A stretch of 64,000 bases of DNA from the NCBI GenBank assembly GCA_965240325.2, contig OZ251235.1:1612001-1676000 (forward strand), in the 5' to 3' direction. Source of the DNA: Rebecca billardiae RCC1528 (Eukaryota; Haptophyta). Below, piece by piece: positions 10,328 through 19,831 of this stretch; positions within the stretch are counted from its first letter, which is position 1; each line of letters starts with the position of its first letter. The notes under the pieces are model-generated. The model did no database searches and was not told where the DNA came from. It was given only the letters and a program-made list of their open reading frames with translations. Made by a program: the position numbers and the translations under genes.

Positions 10328-11300
10328 TTGCACAGTCAAAAGACCGCGGGTGTAAAAGCGACCGTTGTCGAGTTCGATGTAGCGGCTGGGCGAATTAGTG
10401 AATTAAAAAAACAATTCACGAGACACTTGCGCCCACGGCCGCGATGGCGTGCGCCGTCCACCCACGACGGAGTCGTGGACGGACATCGCTACACAGCCTA
10501 CGCGACAGGCGTTGTCGTGATCGAGGTGCCCGTGCCCGTTGTCGATAGCCAAACGATTGGCACGACGACCTGGCACCACATCCGCGTCAAGCGCGGCGAG
10601 GCCGTGGTCCAGCGCGTGTGCGGCAAGCTGGCCGATGTGCGGACGGCGTCGGGTGGCGCAGGGGCTCCTGCCGATGCTACCTGGCGGCTGCTGCGGGGCC
10701 TGCTGCCGTGGTCGAGCCTGAGGCAGAGGGCGAGTCAACCGCGGAGCAGCTCAACGCTTCCGAGATCGAGCTGCGCGCGGTCGGACCAGATGACGGCCCG
10801 CGGCCGTCCAAGCGCACACGCAAGGACGCCTGAGCACACGCGTTCAGTCCGAGCAAAGCCTGGTCGGCGTACGAGCGCGAGCCAGCTCAGACACGGCACG
10901 AGCGCACGCGTGACGGCTCGTACGATGAGCTCGTCGGCTTGGTCATCGGGCTGCTGTCGCTCGTCGCCTCGCTTGTCACGTCACACTCAGCTGAGCAGAG
11001 ACATCACTCCCGCCGTTCAGCTGATCGACGAGGACGAGGCGGCCAAGGCGGCGGCGGCTCAAACGCCTGGAGGAGGAGCGCAGGAGGAGGATGAGCTCCC
11101 AGCGCTGAGCCTGTGGGGCCGCGCCGAGGCCAGGCACCGCGGCCAGCGGCTGCAGTCGCGGGTAGCTGCCGGACAGCAGCTCGGCGGCACACGCTCACTC
11201 ATACGTCGATCCTCTCGTGCTCGAGAGTCGAGGCGGCGGGCAAGGTGCAGGCCGCACGCGAGCTTGCTGAGCGTGCGCAGGCCGAGCCGCAGCTGAGCCC
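10328..11300 (+). pseudogene. Possible degraded unknown gene
   Basis: Coding-like segments lie in alternating frames: 10470-10660 (with TYATGVVVIEV-like hydrophobic spacing), 10660-10833 (acidic, ending in a basic RPSKRTRKDA tail and stop) and 11000-11200 (acidic/Ala-rich, IDEDEAAKAAAA). They cannot be joined without frameshifts or unseen introns. I do not recognise a family; it could also be chance open frames in GC-rich DNA. Confidence 0.25.
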
Positions 11301-11520
11301 CGAGGGTGCTCGGGACGCCGCGTGCGCAAGCAGGCCGCCTCGCAGCACTTGGTGCTTCGCATAATAACTACGCTGATACTACTGTACCCGCGAAAATTTC
11401 TTCGCACTGCGTGCGCTTTATTCCCTTTATTATTTTATTCCTTATTCGCGTATTAAATGCCGCTTTTATTCCGCCTCCCCAGTGCGGAAGTGCGCCAGAA
11501 AATGGGAATTCCACCCTATA

Positions 11521-11989
11521 AGTGAGTGACGTGCCCGTCGTGACGTGTCAGAGACAGCGGCTTCCGCTTAATACTGCTAATATCGAATAGTTACTGACTG
11601 AACCGTAGTCGGTCGGTAAGCCGTGGGCGTGAGTCGGACTGTCGGTACTCGGGTCTCGGCGGCAGCATGCCGCGGCATCTTGGCGGAGTCGGATCGGGCT
11701 CGGGCCTGGGCCCTGGGCGTCTAGGTCACCCGGGGCCGGGCTACCTCGGATCACGGTAACTAGCTGACAAGCTGCGGGCCGCTGCCCCTGTCTGACCGTC
11801 TCGCCAGGCAACGTCTTGCCATCGTTATGCGGCAGCCGGAGACGTTGCTTGACGATTTTGATAATGGCCACGAGCTCCTTTCTCGACAGGCCATGGCCCC
11901 ACTCCACAACGCTCGTGGAGCCAGATCGCCTCGGCGGCGGCGTAGGGAGACCAGTCAGACCAGGATCGGGGTCCAGCAGATGGAGCGCG
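11521..11989. repeat. Segmental duplication B, copy 1
   Basis: About 470 bp matching 12318-12792 over its whole length with a few indels. It contains the last 66 codons of the neighbouring U-box gene plus its 3' flank, and is joined directly to repeat A copy 2 at about 11988. Confidence 0.9.
11791..11989 (-). pseudogene. Truncated 3' copy of the U-box gene
   Basis: Lies in duplication B copy 1. It repeats the C-terminal residues of the U-box protein from ALHLLDPDPGL to GETV without change of frame, but the normal stop TGA is AGA here (11791-11793), so the frame reads on. It lacks the U-box, the membrane segments and any start. Confidence 0.85.
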
Positions 11990-12312
11990 GATAATTTAGT
12001 CACTAAGTCAGTGTCTAGTGTCTAGTCATAGTGGATTAGTGCGGCCGCGGTTCGCGATCGCGGCGCGGCCCGGCCGCATCGGCATCACCGGGACGGCGCG
12101 CGCCGTTACTGCCTGAGACCGCGACGGACCGAGGCGCGCGTCAGTCACAGTCGGCCAGACGGAGTTCGTTTCTGTTTGAAACGGACGGAGTTCTCGGCCC
12201 GTACTCCGTACGTAGCTGAGCCTGAGAGTCTGATCAGAAGCCTGATTTTTGTTATAGAGAGACGAGAGAGAGAGCGCAGAATTCCAGATAACGAGCGCCG
12301 TAATAATAACGG
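11987..12312. repeat. Dispersed repeat A, copy 2
   Basis: Second copy of the 8811-9131 repeat, sandwiched exactly between the two copies of duplication B. Confidence 0.85.
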
Positions 12313-12317
12313 TTTCA

Positions 12318-12792
12318 AGTGAGTCACTGAGTGACGTGCCCGTCGTGACGTGTCAGAGACAGCGGCTTAATACTGCTAGTATCGAATATAGTTACTGACT
12401 GAACCGTAGTCGGTCGGTAAGCCGTGGGCGTGAGTCGGACTGTCGGTACTCGGGTCTCGGCGGCAGCATGCCGCGGCATCTTGGCGGAGTCGGATCGGGC
12501 TCGGGCCTGGGCGTCTAGCCTCCGTAGGTCACCCGGGGCCGGGCTACCTCGGATCACGGTAACTAGCTGGCAAGCTGCAGGCCGCTGCCCCTGTCAGACC
12601 GTCTCGCCAGGCAACGTCTTGCCATCGTTATGCGGCAGCCGGAGACGTTGCTTGACGATTTTGATAATGGCCACGAGCTCCTTCCTCGACAGGCCATGGC
12701 CCCACTCCACAACGCTCGTGGAGCCAGATCGCCTCGGCGGCGGCGTAGGGAGACCAGTCAGACCAGGATCGGGGTCCAGCAGATGGAGCGCG
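12318..12792. repeat. Segmental duplication B, copy 2 (resident copy)
   Basis: The original location: its right part is the intact 3' coding end of the U-box gene and its left part the 3' flank. Confidence 0.9.
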
Positions 12793-13840
12793 AGCACGGC
12801 GTTCGGCGAGCCATCGAGAACATCCTCTGTCTTCAGCTCGAGGTCCAGTAGGTGGCCCTCCGGCACTCGCACTGCCCAGCAGAGCAGCCCTCCCAGGGTC
12901 GAGGTGTGCAGCTCCATCCGTGTGTCGTCCCACACGGCCATCCAGTGCTCGTTGATGACGGGCGCGAGGGCCGAGCGCAGTAACCGCGCGCCGATGTAAA
13001 AAAACGGGGACGTGAGGACCATGAGGAAGACAGGCATCTCGGCGTTCTGCGCTCTGGCCGCGTGCGCAGTCATCGAGATTTGTAGCCAGAGCCCTGTGAA
13101 GCCCAGCGTGAAGATAGCGGTCGTCAGGTCGCCGCCCCGGGCATCGCGCAGTGGTGCACGCTCCGTCCCGATGATGACGGCGCGATCCTTGGCCTGGGGG
13201 ATGATGCCGCGCGCCTCGCTGGCGCTGGCGAGCTCGCCCGTCAGCACCCGGCCATTCAGCCCGGGCAGCGGGTGCAGGTCGATGCCGTCGTGGTGCAAAG
13301 GCTTGGCCACGTACCACAGAGGGTTGCACACGATGACATTCCAAAAGCCCAGCCCAGCGAGCACGGCACATGCCATGATGAGAAACGAGACGACGTCGCC
13401 AAAGCGTGCCAGATGCGCCCACTCTAAGGCGGCGAAGATTCGCGAGGACTGCGTCCTTGCCTCGCTTACCGGAGGCGGGACGTCGCGACTATCCCAACCC
13501 GCCGGCACTCGCTCTGGATGCTCTGCGAGCCAAGCCTGCACCTCGCGCCTCTTGTCCCAATTTGTGTATACTTGCGTTGAAGACAGGACAACATTCGTCA
13601 GCGGATCGCGCAGGCGCCCGTGCCGGGTCCGCCAGAACGTCTCGACCGCCACGCGCTCGTACGTGTTGCCTGACGCTGGCACAAACACGGGGTCTGGCGC
13701 GGCGAGAGGAGCATCGAGGCGCGTGAACACGGGGTCGCAGGCGGCGGGGCGCACGCGCTTGCACGTGCACACGCACCGACGAACATGTTGTGCGTAATGG
13801 GGCAACACAAGGCTGCCGGCTCCTCGTCGCGCGTCGCCAT
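12594..13840 (-). CDS. Membrane-anchored U-box protein, probable E3 ubiquitin ligase
   Basis: Two exons, 13840..13777 and 13693..12594, 387 residues. The 83 nt intron (GTGCGT...CCAG, phase 1) splits the U-box; joining restores CCPITHNMFV-DPVFVPASGN, then TYERVAVETFW and DPLTN, the core of the fold (residues 12-80). A U-box recruits ubiquitin-charged E2 enzymes without zinc. Three hydrophobic segments follow (about 121-145, 211-231 and 240-260), so the protein should sit in a membrane with the U-box on the cytosolic side. The C-terminal 125 residues look soluble, and no ARM, TPR or WD substrate-binding repeats are seen. The 3' end is duplicated downstream. It is divergent from the CAX gene, with 363 bp between start codons. 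Substrates cannot be inferred. Confidence 0.75.
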
Positions 13841-14203
13841 GCCGGCGCCCACCTCCGGGGTGGTTCAGAATTCAGAATTAAAGCCTGTCATCATTAATTC
13901 TGATGAGGCTGTGCGCAGATTGGCTTGAGATCTCTACCGCGGTGTCAAAGACTCTCAAGAGCCGCGCGCGTTCCAGTGTCCCACGACGTGCGGAGAGGCC
14001 TCACCGGCGATCCGCTGGTAGATTCCTACAGCCACCAGAATGAAGGTCAACGGGCGCAGGCAGCGACTTTCAAAGGATTCCGCTAGCCGGCCCTCTCTTG
14101 CGCTTGGACGCGGTCCTCGGCGGTGGCTCGGTCGCTGAGCGGTCGTGTTTGAGTTGACTGGTGGCGTTGGGTCGGCCCCCGACGCGCTCGCCGATAGCGC
14201 CAC
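13841..14203. promoter_or_regulatory. Shared divergent promoter region, U-box / CAX
   Basis: The 363 bp between two opposed start codons must hold both promoters and 5' leaders. It includes an AT-rich patch with CAGAATTCAGAATTAAAG (13864-13905) in otherwise GC-rich DNA. No specific factor site can be assigned. Confidence 0.5.
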
Positions 14204-15932
14204 ATGTCCTCCTCCATCGACCAGGCGATCCTCCAAGCGGAAAAAGACGCTGCGCTGGCTGCCGCTCGGACGCCAGTGCTCGGTGCGTCGCCGGGTGGCC
14301 CTGGCGTCGAGTTGCTCAACAAGGACGTGTACGTCGACAGCACGACGGGCAGCACAGGTGTCACTTTTGCGGCTGACCCGGGGGTCGGCGTGGGTGTCCC
14401 CCGGCCGACGGACACGAGCGAGGAGCCGAAGAGAAGGCGCTCTCGCGACCACGATGTCGACGGCGACGCGAAGCGTGAGCCGCTCCCCTTCCTCACCGGC
14501 TCGTGGAAGATGCTGACCGGCTCGCACCTCAACTGGCTCCTCGTGTTCTTGCCGGTGGGCGTGGCTGCCGAGGTCTTCAAGTGGAGCGAAGGCGCCATCT
14601 TTGGCTTCAACTGCCTGGCAATCTTGCCCCTCGCGAAGCTGCTCGGCGACGCGACTGAGCAGGTCGCCATGCACACCAACGACACGATCGGCGGGCTGCT
14701 CAACGCGACGTTTGGCAACGCGACCGAGCTGATTGTCTCGCTCTTCGCGCTTTTCAAGGGGCTGCTCGGGGTGGTGCAGGTGTCGCTGCTGGGCTCGATC
14801 ATTTCGAACACGCTGCTCGTCCTCGGCTGCTCGTGCATCGCCGGCGGCATCAAGAAGCCCGTGCAGCGCTTCAACGCCACGGCTGCGTCGGCCAACACGA
14901 CGCTGCTGCTGATGTCGATCCTGGGCATGTCCATCCCGGCGTGCCTGGCCTCGCTCGGCGAGATGAGGGTGGGCGAGGAGACGGACCTGATGATCAGCCG
15001 CCTGACCGCCATCATCCTGCTCTTCCTCTACTGCCTCTACATCTACTTCCAGCTCGTGACCCACCGGCTGTACTTTGAGGGGGGCGAGGGGCAGCTGGCG
15101 AACCTCTCGCTCACCAACCTCGTGCCCGGCCAGCAGGTCATCTCTCGCACCGGCAGCCAGGGCTCCTTCGCCGACGAGGAGGAGGAGGAGGAGCTCATGT
15201 TTTCGCTCAGAGGCGGGCTTTTTTGGCTCGGCGTCATCACGGTCATCATCGCGTTCCTGTCGGAGTTCCTCACGGGCGCCATCGAGGGTGCGCGCTGGCA
15301 GCGGCCTCGCGGCCCGCGCGCGCGCAGCGCACGCACGCCCATCTGGGCGAGGGCGCCGCGCGCTTGCGTGTGCGCGTGCTCACCCTCGCTCGCTGCCACC
15401 CGCGCCGTTCCCCGGGCGTTGCGTAGGCGCCACCAAGGAGTACAACATCAACCAGTCGTTCGTGGGCTTTGTCATCCTCCCCATCGTCGGCAACGCCGCC
15501 GAGCACGCGACCGCCATCACGATGGCGTACAAGTCGAAGATGGACCTCGCCCTCGGCGTCGCGCTCGGCTCGGCGACACAGATCTCGCTCTTCGTCGTGC
15601 CCGTGATGGTGCTCACGGCGTGGGCCATCGGCCAGCCGCTGGACCTCTTCTTCGGGGCGTACGAGACGGTGGTCACGTTCGTGGCGACGGTCGTGCTGGG
15701 CTTCGCCGTGGCGGATGGCGAGACGAACTGGCTCGAGGTGTGTGACGCTGCGTGCGCGCAGCTCGGGCGCAGCGCGCAGCGCGCGCGTGCTGCGCGGCGC
15801 GGATCGCGCGCGTTCTGATCGCTTGCTGCGCTGCTCCGCCGGCGACGCAAACAGGGCGCGTCTCTCCTGTCCGCATACGTGATCATCGCCTGCTCGTTCC
15901 TCTTCTACGAACACGGGTACGACCGGCTCTGA
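14204..15932 (+). CDS. Cation/proton antiporter of the CAX family (Ca2+/H+ exchanger)
   Basis: Three exons, 14204..15287, 15427..15737 and 15855..15932; 490 residues. Introns are 139 nt (phase 1, GTGCGC...GTAG) and 117 nt (phase 0, GTGTGT...ACAG). The two alpha-repeat signatures of the family are present: GLLNATFGNATELIVS in exon 1 and FVILPIVGNAAEHATAI in exon 2. An acidic loop (EEEEEEEL, about residues 324-331) precedes the second half, as in VCX1/CAX proteins. The last exon supplies the final membrane helix (YVIIACSFLFY). Family members load Ca2+ or Mn2+ into vacuoles or acidic compartments using the proton gradient. The N-terminal 95 residues are hydrophilic and could be autoinhibitory, as in plant CAX1; that is inference. 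Confidence 0.9.
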
Positions 15933-16103
15933 GCGTCAACCCGAAGCCTCACCTCTCCACCCCGCTCAGGGTGCCGCCCGGGCTTCCGCCGTGACACCGA
16001 CGAGGCGTTCGTCGACGCCACGCTGGCTCGCGCAGCACGGCAGCTGAGATCAGCGGCCAGCGCCGTGAATCGCGCTGCGAGACGCGACGCGCATTCGATT
16101 CAC

Positions 16104-16125
16104 GGGGGGGGGGGGGGGGGGGGGG
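16104..16125. repeat. Homopolymer G run, 22 bases
   Basis: Uninterrupted G tract. Its length is likely to be unstable and hard to sequence correctly. Confidence 0.9.
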
Positions 16126-16628
16126 AGGCTGGCCGCCCAGGCGATGGCCTCTCCGGGCTCTCGGATCTGACGTGAGTGACGAGGCTCTCCGAGGCCCGGA
16201 GGGCCGAGGCGGTCTGGAGGTTGGACGCCTGCGGGCCTCGCGCGGATGAGTCACTGAGCCTGCTCGGTCTGCGGTCGGAGTGCGGCACCGCAGGCTGCTG
16301 GCTGGCACTGGCAGTGTGACTGTGAGTGAGTGGCGCCGTAACGCGTGCCGCCCGGCAGCCGCAGATGCGATTGCGTGGCGTGTAGCCCTCTAACAGACTA
16401 AACAGTCTGACACTCACTACTCAGCCTCATCAGGCGCCCAGGCGGATCCGGAATTCGGATCTTATCGATTAGTAATATATATTCTTATATATATATTAAA
16501 ATATATGATATATATATATATGTGTGTGTGTGTAGTGTGTGTCACTGTGTGTGTGTCGTGTCCGGCTTGACCCGTTGGCGTTGCGTGATGTGCCACGTAA
16601 CCAATGCCTGGATGCGGCAGGCGCATAC

Positions 16629-17156
16629 TTATATGATGCAGACACTCCTTGTTGGGATTTTCTCGTCGTCGTAGTTGAGTAAGTGACTAGTTCTAACATG
16701 TTGCAGCCCACGCCGTAAGATCGCCGTAAGTAAGCCAAACGATCGATCGCAAAAGGCGGAGATAGGGGAGGCGGAGGGACGAGCGCGTTGGCACGAAAGC
16801 AGCTGCGAAACAGGCGGCACACAGCTGAAAGCAGTGCAGCTGAAAATCGAGCTCGGCTGGCTCGCCAAGCAGCCGGTGCGGGTGAAAAGCCGAGATCGAA
16901 TCTGATGAGGCGGTAGCTTCGCCTTCGGCGAGCCTCCTTGGCGAGCGGATACTGCAGCTTCGTCGCCTGGCTGCAGCAGATGAGTAGACGAAAGCCAATC
17001 GATGAGCTGGAATATTGCTGGACGACGACCGCCGAGTTTGTAGTCATTGATGAAAAAGCTGCTGCTTGTATGATGCTTGATGGCGGAGATGGTGAGCGCT
17101 CGTGGTGACTGCTCCGTTGTCAGCATGATGGCGGCCGGATTATTTGTATCCGCCAT
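16629..17156 (-). CDS. Weak candidate ORF of unusual base composition
   Basis: 175 codons from an ATG at 17156. The predicted protein has mixed composition (MADTNNPAAIMLTTEQSP start, hydrophobic FQLIDWL segment), unlike the Arg/Ala-rich translations of non-coding frames here, and its DNA is only about half GC. No recognised domain. It could be an insert from elsewhere or chance. Confidence 0.2.
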   Translation of the reverse strand: MADTNNPAAIMLTTEQSPRALTISAIKHHTSSSFFINDYKLGGRRPAIFQLIDWLSSTHLLQPGDEAAVSARQGGSPKAKLPPHQIRSRLFTRTGCLASQPSSIFSCTAFSCVPPVSQLLSCQRARPSASPISAFCDRSFGLLTAILRRGLQHVRTSHLLNYDDEKIPTRSVCII

Positions 17157-17403
17157 GATGCTGTATGCGCGAACAGGTATAGCGCTTCACCAGCAGTGGG
17201 CCAGCTCGGCTGGAGGCGTAGGGTACCGAGGCAAGCGTCTGCAGCAAGCGCGTTCGAGGGTGCGTTATTGACCTCGATGAGAGCCAAATGGTTCGCCCTG
17301 TACCAGTACGACGCTAGCGGACACAGTCGATCGGCGGCGGGTGGTATGGCCACGTACTTCTCGCCAGCGGACAATCGATTATTGTGCCAATAACACCACA
17401 CAT

Positions 17404-17545
<142 letters not shown>

Positions 17546-18461
17546 CATCAGCCTCCGTAACGAATGACGACGATGCCAAGGCTCAGTAGTCAGTGACCGT
17601 GTTAGTGAGGTCTGAGGAGACTGAGTCCGCGGTGCCACGGACACGGTCACGGAGTGACGGACTCGGAGTCGGAGTGGCGCGGCGGCACGGCGTCACTACT
17701 CACTGTCTCGGCTCGTCAGTGACTCACTGCCTTTTAACCGACGGGCCGGCCTTAGTACAGATACACCGTCATGCAACAGCACACTATCCGAGACAGATGA
17801 GACCGCGTACGCCTACTGGCTGTACCGCACTGTACGGCTACTAGGCTACCGACGGCTACGACGCGGACCTTCCGACCTGTGACGGTACTGAGTACGGTTC
17901 AGTACGGAGTCGGAGTATTAGTCGTTATAACGGAGTTGATTGAGTATTGACGCGGCGCGCGGTCACGCACTCCTCACCGTCACGGTCCGGCCGGCCCCTG
18001 CCCCCGGGCCATGCTCATCATGCATGATCGGGACTCAGACTGGCGTGGCAGTGGAGGCGGAGTCTCGGTGACTCTCAGTACTCTCAGTCTCAGTCCGCTG
18101 CCGCCGACTGACTGACGTCTGAGTCAGACTCACAGAGTCGTCTGACGTCTGACGAGTGACGAGCCGCGGCACGAATCACGGTATATAGACTTATAGTGCT
18201 CATCATCAAGTGCCCCACCGCCGTGCGCACTGATGGGTATTACTACTCTGCCTACTGTGCATACGGCACTGCTCACTCTAACCTGTGTACTCCTGAGACT
18301 ACTGACACTACTCACTAGCAGCTCTATCTAGGCTTCTATGGCTCAGCTTGCCTCGGACTCTCACAGTCACAGTCCGACTCGTCACTGTCCGCCTCCGGCA
18401 GTCCGGACCCGGGCCGACCCGGTCAGATCGCGGCAATTCGGCGACTGAACGGGAACTGTAT

Positions 18462-18530
18462 ACAGTTTGCTGATAAGAAAAGAGACGCACACAGACTGTC
18501 ACAGTGACACAGCTCAGGCAGGCGAGATAG
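18462..18530. repeat. Diverged copy of the GAGACGCACACAG terminal repeat
   Basis: Carries AGAGACGCACACAG and CAGCTCAGGCAGGCGAGATA as in the copies at 32054, 53881 and 54797, but split by a short insertion ACTGTCACAGTGAC. Confidence 0.6.
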
Positions 18531-18573
18531 TAGCAGATAGCAGTAATCTGTCCCTTCCGCTCGGCAGAGCCGA

Positions 18574-19760
18574 CGGAGTGCACTCGAGCGAAATCGTGCC
18601 TGGCTAGGTGTCCCTCGGCACTGGGCGGCTAGGTGTGCGCCCGCACACCTACAGTTTACTATGATTTAACGTGCACACTTGGTTAAGGCGTGATTAACGC
18701 CATCCAACACTGCACAAAGACACCGCCACAAAACAGACCGGCGCAGGCAGGTGAGGGGCGCGTTGCCGCACAGTAGCCAGGGCTGGCTAGGTGTCCGCCC
18801 ATACCCTCGCGTCGTCAGAAGTCAGAACTTTCGGAAACGAAAGTCGCGCCAAGGCGGCCCCGGTCTTCTCTCACGGCGGCGCAAGGGGCGCGGGGGCGCT
18901 GGCTCGCGATCCGAAGGGCAGCCGCTCGCGACCTCGCTTGGGCGGCGGCAGCGGCGCTGCGGCATACTGTTTGCCACCCGCGCGGCTGTGTGCGATCGCG
19001 CGGTCCCGTTCGTCGCCACGCCGCGCGCGACCGTTCACGGCAGTCTTTCCGCACTGTGAGCACCCCTTGCCAGCGCACGGCGGCGGAGAGCCCAGACAGC
19101 CCGTCACGCGCGCGACGTCCTTGTGGGGTGCGATGTACCCAGGTTCTTTGGGTTCCCGGAGGCACGCGCTTGCCCACGGGGTGGGCATGAGGATCATGGA
19201 CGACTGCTGCGCTGTCCATGACTCGTTGACCGATTTAGGCAGACGATGACTCCTCTTGCAGCAGTAGAGAGTGGTCTGGATGCTGAATAGGCTCACCAAA
19301 ACGCAGGCGCATGCTAGCATTAGTGTGAGTACATCGCACCCCACAAGGACGTCGCGCGCGTGACGGGCTGTCTGGGCTCTCCGCCGCCGTGCGCTGGCAA
19401 GGGGTGCTCACAGTGCGGAAAGACTGCCGTGAACGGTCGCGCGCGGCGTGGCGACGAACGGGACCGCGCGATCGCACACAGCCGCGCGGGTGGCAAACAG
19501 TATGCCGCAGCGCCGCTGCCGCCGCCCAAGCGAGGTCGCGAGCGACTGCCCTTCGGATCGCGAGCCAGCGCCCCCGCGCCCCTTGCGCCGCCGTGAGAGA
19601 AGACCGGGGCCGCCTTGGCGCGACTTTCGTTTCCGAAAGTTCTGACGACGCGAGGGTATGGGCGGACACCTAGCCAGCCCTGGCTAGGTGTGCGGGCGCA
19701 CACCTAGCCGCCCAGTGCCGAGGGACACCTAGCCAGGCACGATTTCGCTCGAGTGCACTC
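18574..19760. repeat. 1.2 kb fold-back (long inverted repeat)
   Basis: Outer arms 18574-18650 and 19686-19760 (about 76 bp) and inner arms 18779-19138 and 19330-19681 (about 355 bp) are nearly identical reverse complements, around a unique 191 bp centre. The left side has 128 bp between outer and inner arm; the right side has 4 bp. Arms differ by single bases and an 8 bp duplication near 18820. Each arm carries an open frame containing CAGKGCSQCGKTAVNG and a Pro/Arg tail. It may be a fold-back transposon or an inverted duplication; a transcript would form a long double-stranded RNA. Confidence 0.9.
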
Positions 19761-19831
19761 CGACGGCACGGGCCACGTTGTGGAGCTGTGCATCCACGCA
19801 CCCGCGCGCCTGCGTGGAGTCGTCGCCAACA

